The position numbers and the translations under genes were made by a program. Below, piece after piece: positions 1-12,000 of a stretch of 64,000 nt of DNA. The notes beneath the pieces were generated by a model. The model searched no databases. It saw only the letters and a list, made by a program, of their open reading frames with translations, and had not been told where the DNA came from. The number at the start of each line of letters is the position of its first letter. Position 1 is the first letter of the stretch. Source of the stretch: Macrostomum hystrix (taxonomy: Eukaryota; Platyhelminthes; Macrostomidae); the NCBI GenBank assembly GCA_950097015.1, contig CATNEN010000041.1, positions 2,645,501 to 2,709,500 of the forward strand. Reading direction: 5' to 3'.

Positions 1-66
1 AATGGGATCATAATGTTAGTCATTAATTCAGATGGGAGCTGCAAGCGGCAGAAGTGCCCCACCCAC

Positions 67-3000
67 CTGCATCATTAGGCTGGAAGCCAGGAGCCGCTGC
101 TCCAGCCTCTGGCGACCCGCCTGCTCGGCGAGCTCCTCCCAGTCGTTGTCAATGACGCCGGCGCCTTCTGCATCCGCAGCCAGCCGAGTCAGCAGGATGT
201 GAACCAGCTGGCTGGCCGCCTCCGAGCTGCGGCCGAGCCGCCTGGCCAGCCGCGCCAGGTCTGCGGCAAGCTGGTCCGGCCCGGGCGAGCCCAGGCGGGC
301 GCCACCGGACAGCAGGAACAGGCCCTGCAAGCAGGTTGACGCAGCGACAATATTGAAGCAGCTAAAAACGACATGTCTAGGAGGTGAGTGGCAGAGCAGT
401 TAACGCGTTTGCCTCTCGCACCGCGGTCCCTAAGTTCGATTCCACGGTGCATTCATTTGGGGCGCAGCCGCGAAGAGAATGCGTGGTGGCTTGTCGTGTC
501 AAGACGCGCCCAAGAGGGCCAACCTGCTTGACGATGAGAAAGTCAGGGCAGATGTACACACCTGTGTGAGCGTATGCCTGCGTACAGTATCTGTGTGTGT
601 GTGCTCAGGAGTCAGCGAAATGGGCAGAATTGCCTCCTCGCTGGCTGCGGGTCTAAAGTCACCAAATGAGGCCCGCAGCCCTCCTGCAATTATTATATTA
701 TTATTATTCTGATAACGGCATGTCGATTCCAAATGATTCCGCCTTTTCCAAAACTCCCAAGGCCAAAAAACAGAAAACGAGCTCACCTGGAGCAGCCGCA
801 CGGCAGCCACGCAGCTGTCCGGCAAGCTTCGCCAGCCACCGCCGCCACCGCCTGGCTCCTCCAGGAAGCCCCGCCTGGACTGATCCGGCCGGTCCGGGTG
901 CGCCACATTGCCTTGGACAAGCACGTGCATGCTCTGGCCTCCAATGGGGGCTTTGCACACGTTGCAGGAGCCTCGCTCGTTCGGCCTGCCGCACTGCACA
1001 GGGGGGAGCGAACTCTGAGCAAGCCAAATATTTATAAGTCGGTCAGAAAAAAGCTAACTTACGTCACCAATTACGTAGGGGTGACCATTGGGGCACACTG
1101 GAATAAGGAATGGGAGAGGGCTCGAATGACAAATGACAGTCAATGCTATCAGACAGCAGCTCGCTACTCACAGTAGAGAGTAACATTTTCTATGGCCAAG
1201 TTGGCTTGCGCTCGCATGTTCCGCACAGCCTCGAACACCAGGTCATGCGGCATGCCAGGCAGGAACCAGGCGGGCGCCTTGTACGGGAGCTGCCTGAAGA
1301 AATCCATCAGGCTGGACTGGCCGGGCCGGGCGGTGGCAGCCAGGTAGGCCGCGTGCAATAGCAGGGAGCGCAGCTGGTGCTGGAGCTCCGGCGGGTGGCC
1401 CGGCGTCTCCAACTCCAGCAGCTGCAGCAGCCGCTGGCCAAACTAATGGGGAGAAGGCGGCAGCTGCTGTTAGTACGGAGCAGCGGAGCTCGGATAACAA
1501 TGAGGCTTACCGAACAATCCAGGACTTCCGGCAGCAGCTGTGAAACAAACAATGCGGGCTCCACGTCTCCAAGGTTGGCAGGTCGCGGCTCCATGGCCTG
1601 CAGTTGGTGGACAACCGCGGCTGCGACCAGGCTCAGCAGGTGGGCTTCGCAATCAGGCGGCTGAAATGACTTGGGCTCCCAGTTACCTGCAGCCACAGCT
1701 CACCTAGCTCCCAGTTACCTGCAGCCACAGCTCACCTAGCTCCCAGTTACCAGTTACCTGCAGCCACAGCACACCTAGCTCCCAGTTACCTGCAGCCACA
1801 GCTCACCTAGCTCCCAGTTACCAGTTACCTGCAGCCACAGCTCACCTAGCTCCCAGTTACCTGCAGCCACAGCTCACCTAGCTCCCAGTTACCTGCAGCC
1901 ACAGCTCACCTAGCTCCCAGTTAACTGCAGCCACAGCTCACCTAGCTCCCAGTTACCTGCAGCCACAGCTCACCTAGCTCCCAGTTAACTGCAGCCACAG
2001 CTCACCTAGCTCCCAGTTAACTGCAGCCACAGCTCACCTAGCTCCCAGTTACCTGCAGCCACAGCTCACCTAGCTCCCAGTTAACTGCAGCCACAGCTCA
2101 CCTAGCTCCCAGTTACCTGCAGCCACAGCTCACCTGGTCTCCAATGCCCAGCACAAGCTGCCAGACGGCCTCCCTGGCCGCCCTAAACTCCTTCGAATGG
2201 CAAAGCAGCAGCTCGGGCTGGCTGCACCTTCCACCGCCACTGTCAAAATCGATATCGTCACCGATGTCACCGCCTCCAATCTTGAGGTCGTCGCCGAAGA
2301 CATCGGCGAGCCAACGATGCTGCCGCAGCAGTCGCACGGCTCCACCGCCGCCCAGGCGACTTGCTAGACAGCGCAGCAGGAAGACACGGCCTCGCCGACC
2401 ATCTTTCAGTGCTTTGGCAGCCACCGCTGCCTGGCGGTCTCTCTTGTCGCCGGTCAGCAGCTGCTCATCTGCTGACAGTGCGTCAGCCAGGGTCAGCAGA
2501 GCCGCCCGGCCGGTGGCCAGCGCGGCGAGATCGTCCAGATTGTCCGGCCTCGGCTGCTCAGCGAGAACGAGCTGCAGGTCGCCGAGCGCCATCTTCAGCC
2601 GGGTGTCCAGGCGCTCCTGGCTGACCAGCTTGGCTAGGTGAAGATCCTCCAGGCAGTTACAGACAATGCAGGCAAGGTCCACGGCAGCGTTGGCGCCGAG
2701 AATTCCGCGGGCACTGGCCAGATGCTCCGTGAGCTGCTGCTCAACAGAGTCCTTGCTGTAGCGCAGCAGCTGCTGCAGGATGAAGGACCTGCAGGGTGAG
2801 GTGGGCGGGTTGCGAAAAGCAGGTAGCAATGGACTGCAGGGGATCCGGTATTCTCAATGAGACAAGGAATTCGTAGTTAGGAATTCCAGAACTGGCTAAT
2901 TTACCGCAGCCGCCGAAAACCCACCTGAACACAGGCGACGGGTCCCTGTTCTGTGTGAAGAAGGCGAACTCCTTGGTCTCGCTGGGGCCGTCACCGGCCC

Positions 3001-6000
3001 CACCGCCGCCATTGCAGGCGGTCACGTAGGCCACCAGGTGGCGGCAGAGCTCGGCGTCCGGTGGCTCCGGGCCGCCGCCGAAGGTCAGTCGGGCGACCGC
3101 CTCCATCATGAAGGCGTTGCAGCGGGCGCGGAAGGTGGCGCGGACGGCGCTGGTGCCGCTGGCGGCTGCTGCAGCTGCGCTAATGGCGCTTACTGACATC
3201 TGGCACAGCGGACAGCGCAGAATGCCACCTTCGCAATCTGCTTGCATGTCGTCAGTATGCTCATATTTCTCTTCTCCATCGCTCTCCTCAGCGTCCTCAG
3301 AGTCCGCAGCATCGTCTTCATCACTGGCAGCTTCCGATTCCTCGTCAGCCGGCTCGTCTGGCAGGTCGCTGCAGTCGCGGCAAAGGCGGTGGCCGCAGGT
3401 TAGCAGCAGGTGCAGCGGGCCGTTGCCATCGCCAGGCTCGGACTCCCCGCACACGCAGCAGACCAGAGTGCTAAAATGAATTTCAATTTTTTCTGATTGG
3501 CCGAGATTCTTGACGCAAAAGTGCAGATGGAATGCAAAGCTGGCTCACCTAGCAATGTCTGCGTCAGTACGGGTGAGGAAGGCCTCAATCAGGCGGATGG
3601 CAGTCACCTTTTTGAAGCTGGCCTGCGGATTCGTCACGAAGCTCTGGTCAAAGGCAAATGTGAACATCGGGTTAGCCGTGTCAAACTTTCCAAACTTCTC
3701 CAATCTGATTCCCAACAAGCCTATCTACTTTGCAAGTCTTAAGTCTACTTCCCATATCTTCACTTTGTACGTGTCCTAGCCCTGTCTAATGTCTTGTCTA
3801 ATGTCTTGTCTAATGTCTTGTCTAATGTCTTCTCCTCAAACTTAAGCCAACAGAATTTTAAGTGAACCTCCAGGTTGGGAATTCCAGGTCTTATCTTTAT
3901 AGTGGCTCAGCCTCTAAAGGGCAGGCCCGAACTCACATTCCACAGGCGCACAGGCTGGATGAGGCCGTCAGGGATGCTGGTCTCAGCGTCGAACGGCAGG
4001 GACACGGTGTCCAGGAACAGCTGCAGGCACTGAAGCCGCTGCCAGGCAGCCCGCGCTTCGGCAACCGCCTCCGCTGGCATCCCCAACTGCCCGAGGCGGG
4101 CCAGCAGGTTCTCAACAGCGGGGCCGCAGTCGCGAACGCGGCGAGTCCAGGCTGAGCGGCGGCCGCGGTCGGTGAGGGCGGCGAGCATCTCCACGCGGGT
4201 GAACTGCCGCTGGAAATGCTCCAGGGTGGCCTGCAGGGCAGGGGGACCGTGCTACTGTGAGTAACGGCTATGAACTAATCAATTGCACTCACACACAAAT
4301 GGCACCTCACCTGCGGCAGGTCGCAACAGCGCCGAATCCCTTCGCCGGCCTCGGCCACAGATGCTGCCAAGCCGTCCGCCCGGGCCATCAGCGCCGCGGA
4401 CAGCCGCAAGGAGTCGCGCCACTCGATGCTGGCGGCCCAGATAGCGGCCGCGACCCTAGCGGGCTGCTCCGAAGCAGCGTCGGCAAGGGCCTGCCGCACT
4501 AGCAGGTCAGCGATGAGGCGGTGAGTGTCTGCGCATGCTTCAGCGTCCTGAACAGTTCGAGACAGCAGCAGAAGATCGCTAGCCAGGGCTGCCACACAAT
4601 CTCCGCTTGCGCCGCAGTCGTCGAAGGCTTCGCCGACCGGCGTGCTGGGGAAAGCCGCCATCAGCTGGTCGGCCCACAGTCCGCCACTACCGTCCTGGGG
4701 TGCCTCGATAAGGGCTTTGCGCAGCTGGTCCAGCGAGCCAAGCACTTCGGCCGCGAAGGGCAGCTGGTAGGCGGTCTCGACCACCCCGACGTCGCTGAGT
4801 GCGCCGGCGCTGTCTGGAGGCTGAGCAAATTGAGTCAGCGCCTGGCAGACGGTAGATGAGGTTGAGAAGCCTGAGGCTGTCGATGGCGTCAGGAAGTGGC
4901 GTGCAAGCCGCAGCCAGAGGCGACGCTGCCAGCCGCTGCCAGCAGCGAGAGCGTCAAGGCCGCGGTTTCGGTCGGCGAGGCTCAGGAAGGCGGCCAGCAC
5001 GGGTGTCGCCTTGCGGCAGAGAGCGCGCCAGATGCTCTCGCTGAGGGGGGATTTTAGGGATTGAAGATTTTTAAGAGCAGTACAGTGCAGGAAGGCAGCA
5101 GAGTAAGAGAGCATGAAAAAGAGCGAGTTGTGAGAAAGCCGAAGGTGAAAGCAGAAGACAGAAGAAGGCTCAAGCAAAGGCGCAGACTTAAAGGTAGTTA
5201 GGGCTCAGTCGACAGTGCTCACGCAAAGGTGCCAGCCTCAAGCACCGCATCCAGTTTTGCGGCCTCGTGCCTTAGCCACTGGCTGGGGTCCTCGTAGGTA
5301 ACGAAGCTGCAGTTGGTCTCAATAAAGGCGAGGCCGCGCCCCAGGAAGTCCAGCACCAGGGCTCGGAAGTCGGCGTCTGAATTGGTTTGAGGGGTTGCGG
5401 GAGAGTAAAGGCCTACAGTGCGTGCACCCTACCAATGAGCCTACCGATGTGGAAGGTGCTGACGAAGATGTTGAACCTCTGGCTGCACCGATCAGCACCC
5501 GAGGTGCTGCCCCGGCCACCAAGACGGGCGAGCGCGGTGAACACGCTACAGTGAATCAGGTGGCCCAGGTCAAAGGTAACGGGCAGGTCGTCCGTGGGTC
5601 CACCTGAAATAGAGCGTGGGTGACCGTGAGAACTAGTGCAGTGCTCAGGTGCAGCTGGATTATTTTAGCCACTCACCACTGGCCAGGCGCTGCACAATGA
5701 GGGACACGGGCGCAGGCGCGAGGCCCTGAATACGCAGCGCCGCCGCTGTCTCCGCCGCCTCCGCGCTGGCAGCCGTCAACGGCGACTCCGAGTGCATGGA
5801 CAGCCAGTCACCGGACTCGAAGCCGCGGAACGGGTTGGCGTGTGAGCGCGGCAGCCGCAGGCAGAGCAGGACGCGTCGGTCGCCGGACTCCAGCGGGTTG
5901 GCAGCTCCGGCTGACTGGAGGGCGCTCTCGATGCAGTGCTTCACGGAGGCTATGAGGCTGGCGGAAGCGGCGCTGCGAGCCGCGTCCAGCTGCAGCAGCA

Positions 6001-9000
6001 GCGTCCGCTGCGAGCCGGTGAGGAAGGCCTTAAGATAGTCTGAGAACTGGCCCTCAGTCTCAAAGCTGCTCAGATTAGCGCTGAGCAGGCTTCCCAGCTC
6101 CTTGGGACAGGCGGCCGACAGCTGCTGCGCCTCAGCCTCCGACATCAGCCGATCGAACGAAGTCACCTGCAGCAGGCGGTGACGCGGCCAGGCGCGGATG
6201 GCGGAGCGCAGTCGCTGGGCCAGGCTTTGGCCCGGGCGGAAGGCGCCAGTGGCCGCTGAGTCCCCGGCTGGCGGAGGGTCCATTGCGGTTTCCTGGATTG
6301 TGAATGGCAGGAAGTAGTGCCCTGAATGGCAGGAAGCAGTGCCCTGAATGACGGGAAGCAGTGCCCTGAATGACGGGAAGCAGTGCCCTGAATGACGGGA
6401 AGCAGTGGTCTGAATGACGGGAAGCAGTGGTCTGAATGACGGGAAGCAGTGCCCTGAATGACGGGAAGCAGTGGTCTGAATGACGGGAAGCAGTGCCCTG
6501 AATGACGGGAAGCAGTGCCCTGAATGACGGGAAGCAGTGCCCTGAATGACGGGAAGCAGTGCCCTAAATGACGGGAAGCAGTGCCCTGAATGACGGGAAG
6601 CAGTGCCCTGAATGACGGGAAGCAGTGCCCTGAATGACGGGAAGCAGTGGCCTGAATGACGGGAAGCAGTGGCCTGAATGACGGGAAGCAGTGGTCTGAA
6701 TGACGGGAAGCAGTGTCCTGAATGACGGGAAGCAGTGGCCTGAATGACGGGAAGCAGTGGTCTGAATGACAGGATATGTAATCAGCGGCCTCACCAGCAG
6801 AGCCGAGTCCTCTGTCATCCTGAAGTAGCAGTCGGGGCTGGCAGTGAGCATCAGCCTCTCGATGACCGACCGTGCCAGGCTCTCCTCAGCGGCATGAGAC
6901 TCGCCAGGGTTCGCCGCGGGCCACAGCTCCAGCAGCAGAGCGGCGACACTGTCGTCATGGTAACCGATTAGTACATCAGCGAGAGTCACGCCCCCGTGGC
7001 CCTTGGCGTTGAGCTGCTCCTGCAGGCGGACAACAATGGCCTGGAAGAGCTGTCTCTGGCCGGGAGTCAGCAGGGAGTCCAGGCACAGGCGGTGCTTCTC
7101 CATGCGGTTGATCAGCGGGATGGGGAAGCGGTCCATCACCGTGTCCCGGTCCGCCACCAGGACAACGCGGAAATTCTCGTGGATCTTGCATTTCAGCCTG
7201 CGTGTTTGGAGATGGAGGTTTTGAAATAATTCACTCAGCATAGCAACTCGGGAAAGGGCAGGGTGGCAATGTCCAGAGTGACACTGTCTCAGACAGAGCA
7301 GCTGCGAATTAGAGAGAAGATCTGTCAGTATGGTTTGTCAGGTTAGTTCTATGCTAGAATATTCTATGGAGGACATGGATTTAGGGCCTGTCAACCTGTG
7401 CGTGCCGAGGCCGAGGTCCACGTATCGCTGGCCGCCACAGGTCTCATAATATTGGTTGAGTACATCGTACAGCGACTCGTAGAGTGAGTCCATGTTCATG
7501 AGCACGACCGTCTCGCCGCGCTCCATGGCCAGCTTGATCTTGTTGATGTCGCGGCACACTTTCGTGTAGAGCTGGTCGTGCGGGAAGCTGCTGCCGAAGA
7601 TCACTGTGGACTGACGGTCGCGCGACAGGGCCTTGAAGCCGGCCAGGTTCTGCGTGACCAGCAGCAGGTAGCGCTCCTCTGGGTTGCGGGTCTGCAGCGC
7701 GGAGTCCAGCACTTCCTTGGGCAGGCCGGCATGCGAGTCGGCTGGCTGGCCGCCTGTGAGTTGGAGGAACTCGGCCACGGGGTCGACCTCCTCCAGGCCG
7801 CCGAAGTTCTTTGTGACGCAGCGCAGGGTAGCTAGGTCAGAGGCGTCTTCAGAACGACGCAGGTCCTTCACGAGGCTGAAGAAGTCGCGCAGGCCGAAAA
7901 ACTCGCGACCAACCTTGTCGAATGCGCTATTGTGAATCTGCAGCGCGAATAGTTAGAGGATAAAAAGGCCAAATCATTGGCGTCTAGAAGGCGGAGTCGA
8001 TTCTAATGAACTTCTGCTGACTGAATTATTGGATGGCAGATTACTGACGTCTGTGTAGTAAAACTCTTTTTTAAATCTAAATCTACGAGCGTACAAGGCA
8101 AACAACTCTGCAGATCTAGAACTGTTCTGCACTATACAGGTAAGCAGCCAGCACTCACCTGTAAGTAGAACTTGGCCAGCTCGTTCCAGTCGCCTGACCG
8201 GCCATCGCTGCAGATGCCCCTGGCGGTGGCCACGAGCTCATCGCAGTCAGGCACGTCCCGCTGCACGTACAGGCCGCGGTTCATCTTGGCCGGGTCCAGC
8301 GCCCAGTTGGAGATGCCCACGAATGCCACCTTGCGGCACTCTGGCGGCAGCGCATCCTCGTCGTCCTCGTCCACCGGGCCGGCCTCCTCAATGCAGCCGT
8401 CCTCCAGCAGCGGGTGCAAACTCTTCAATGGCATATCCGGGCTGTCCTCAGCTAACCCGACCTCCTCCAGCACCACCACAGCAACGAACTCGCCTGGCTG
8501 TTTGCCGCGCTGCAGCTTGGCGCACTGCTGGAAGGTCTGAATGATGCCATCTGATGTCGACCAGGGCGAGCACTGGAAGGCCAGCATGTGTGTGTTGGGC
8601 AGATCTTTGTATGCTTCCGAAGTGGAGTTGCGGCCCAACATGCGACTGCGCACAATGGTCTTCGCCAGGGACTTGGAGCTGCCCGGCTTTCCCACCAGAA
8701 ACAGCGGCAGACGCAGAGAGATGCAGACAACCATCATGAAGACATTCTCACGAAGTGCGCCGTTTTTTGAGATGCCCGCTGGCAGGTCCACGTCGTTGAT
8801 GAAGACCTCCTGGCATTTTTTCAACAAATCTTCGATTTCCCACGGGCAAAGTTTATGGAAACATTGATGCCTCTGCAGAATCCGGGATAATAGTTTGATG
8901 TATTCATTCTTGAAAGCTGAACTTAGGCGGCTTAAGTAACAGACAAACATTGTGACAAGCATAGCGCATGTGATTTTGTTCACAGAGCTGCTCCTGAGTA

Positions 9001-12000
9001 TCCTGTCGCAGCCAAGCACCCAGTTCATCACTCGCAGTGCTTTGTCGACTTCGCGAAGCGACACAAAGCGGCTCTCGTCGCTGAAGCCGCGCATGAAACG
9101 CTGAGACTCACAGATGGCGGCAGCGACGGCCTCCGCATGCGGTTTGGCTGTGTGCTTCAGGCCCGTCTGCAGCATGCGCAGGGCGTACTGGCCCTCGGCC
9201 TCGCCGGACAGGCTGCCGAAGTCCCAAAGCAGGCTCACCAGGCTAAGCGGCATCGGCCTCACGCGGTACACCAGATGCCGCATGGGCAAGTCGCCGAACC
9301 GGTCGGCGGTGTCTTCCTTGCGCACCCGGTAGCCGAGGCCGCTGCTCTCCAACCTCTGTATCATTTCGTCTGTGTGCCGCTGGTATGGGTTGCAGGCGGC
9401 TACGAACCGCAGGCAGCCGTCGGGATCCACCGGACGACCGTGCAGGCGGCGGTCGCACATGACCTCCTTGATGAGACCCACTGCGTTAGTGCTGTTCACC
9501 TCGTCAAAAAACACAATGGTGAAGAGGCCCGGCACAAGACGACTGTTCCGCCGGCCCTGAATTTCTGCCCTGCGGACTGCGTCCTCAATGGACCGTTCGG
9601 TGGTGCCGCCGTGCACTTTTAGCACCAGCATGTTGTCCACGCCCTCGACTTTCTGCGTCAGCAGCAGCCGGGCCAAGAAGCGCACAAGGCGCGTCTTGCC
9701 GCAGCCCGTCTCGCCCATAACAACCACAGGCAGGCAGCAGCGGAAGCGCATGTACACTGCTAACATCTTACGCGCATTGTCCGCGGTCAGCTCGTAGGAT
9801 GGATCCGGGTCTATGGCGTTCTCCGAGCCGAGAATGCGGTGCAGGCAGTCGAGTTTGTCCTGCCTACTGCGCCCCTCGAAGTTGTCGCTGAGAGGTGCGC
9901 GATTTCTAATCAAGGCCTGCACAAGGGCCGCAGTCATGACATTAGCGCGCAAGACCCTGCGAGTCGATACGCCGATTAGGTTACCCGAGGCGTCCACTGA
10001 GAAGCCGACAAAAGAGAACGTGCGGTCGGGATTGAAAAACAGGTAGGGGTGGTCCTCGTCCTCCCAGTGGCGGCGCAGTCCGAACTGCTCAATATTCTCC
10101 TCCTCTTCAGCAGCAGTGCTGGCGACGCCCGCGCTGGCGCTCTCATCTGCGATGCGCAGCGACCGCGTGGCAAAGTCTTTGGCCATGAGCAGGACCGAGT
10201 CCACAACGAACTGACGGAAACCTGGAAGGTCCTCCTGCGCCGCGGCGCAGCAGAAGTCTGACTCCTCGAAGTCGCAAAGCTGGCGGTTAAGAAAACGGCA
10301 GAAAGTGGCCAGCTCGAGCCAGCTTGGGTCTCGCAGTCCGCAGTTGCTGCTCAGCGCTTCCAGTGCCACTGCAGTCGGTAGTTGATTAGTGGACTCCGCC
10401 TGTCGAAGAAGGTGTCTCGCTGGACGCTGAACCCACTCCTCGGTGAGGCTTAGCTCATCCCAGATGAGCCCGCCAGATTTGGAATCCGCGCCAGATCGGA
10501 GTCGACTGAGGGCCTCAGCAGGCGTGGCGCAGCGTACAATGGGTAGGAAGCGAAAGCTCTGTAGGGCTCCAGGCCGCAGCGGCGAATGCTCTACCAAGAA
10601 CGCATCGCGGGGTGACCGACGCCAGACGAAACCCTTCGAGTTACGCAGTGCTCCAAAAAGCAGCAGCTGAGCCATTACCTCGTCTAAGTCTTCGCGGACC
10701 TCTCTAGCAATGTCCAGGTGAAAAACCCGACGTGTAGCCGCATCGTTTTGGCCGAGGTCATCAACGGAGGCCAGAAATTCATACAGTCGGTCTGGCTCAA
10801 AGGTTGTGGAATGCCAGGAGAAAATATGGGGCTTTGTCGCCCCGGCCAGACGCAGGCAGCGCAGGGACTTGCCCATTCCGGGTCTGGCGGAGGTCACCAA
10901 CATCACCTGAGAGGCTTGCGGATCACGGCCGCCAGCCAGTTGCTGATAAGTCCAAGCAGCAACCTCCGGCTCAGAGGGCAGACGGATTGCATCCTGTAGG
11001 CAGTGGCCCAGAGCGGCGCACAGGGGACCGCCAGTTCGGCGCGCCGCCTCAGTCAGCACGGCGAGCAGACGGCTGCCACGGGCGCCAGTGCTAAATGATG
11101 AACGCTGATTGAGCAGCTCAGTTAGGTGCGTCTCTGCGTAGCAGCTCAGCTCGTAGGGCAGCCGCTCCGCCCAAAGAAGGAAGAAAAGTAAGTCTCCGCT
11201 GCCACTAGTCCGAGTATTTAGCGCTCGATCAAGAAAGAGCCGCAGCTCCTCTTGTTCAGTGCGGCGGCTACAGCAGAGCACTTCGGCAGGAAACGGCAGG
11301 CGATTGAATTCCAGGCGGTAGGAGTCCAGGCAGACGAGCAGCTGCTGGCCCTCTGGCACCAACACAGAGGTTAAAGTAGACGGAATCGTTGATAATGACG
11401 TGGCGAAAGGGCTTGACTGTTGACTGGCTAGCCTCTCCAGAAACTGCGCGAGCTGTTCGAAGCTCAACGACAGACAGCTGGCAAGTTCTCCGCCATCAAG
11501 GAAGCTGCGCCATACAGGCGTCAGGACGTCAGCCACGCAAATTGATGAGAACTGCGGTTGAGCAGATAGGCTCGAAGGGGACTCAGCTGCAAAGACATTG
11601 CTGGCAGAATCCTCCAGAACATACCGCAAAGCTTCAGCCGCAGCCTCTGCTTCGACATCGGGCACAGCAAAGCGCAGCAGGTGAATTAGCTTGGAGCTGG
11701 GATTGTCGTCCTGAAGCAGCTCCGCTGCGAGGTGGGTCTGCAGGAATCGCAGTTGCCTGGCACCGAAAAAGTTCAGCAACGCGTGCTGCCGCCGCTCAGC
11801 TGCCACTCGCTTCTGCCAATCGTCTCGGCAGTCGGACAGAAAATCCACAGCCTGACGGATACCATCGATCGGATCTGCCACCGTGAAGCAGTCCGGGCTG
11901 GACCGCAGGCGGGGGCAGAGTTTCAGCGTGAGGTTGTCGACAGCTCCAGGTGCCAGTACGGCCTTGATGCTCAGATGCTCAAAGAGGGGACAACAGTCGC

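Noticed and set aside
3786..3840. taatgtcttgtc short repeat
   Set aside because: Only about four copies of a 12-mer in an intron; ordinary microsatellite-scale repeat.
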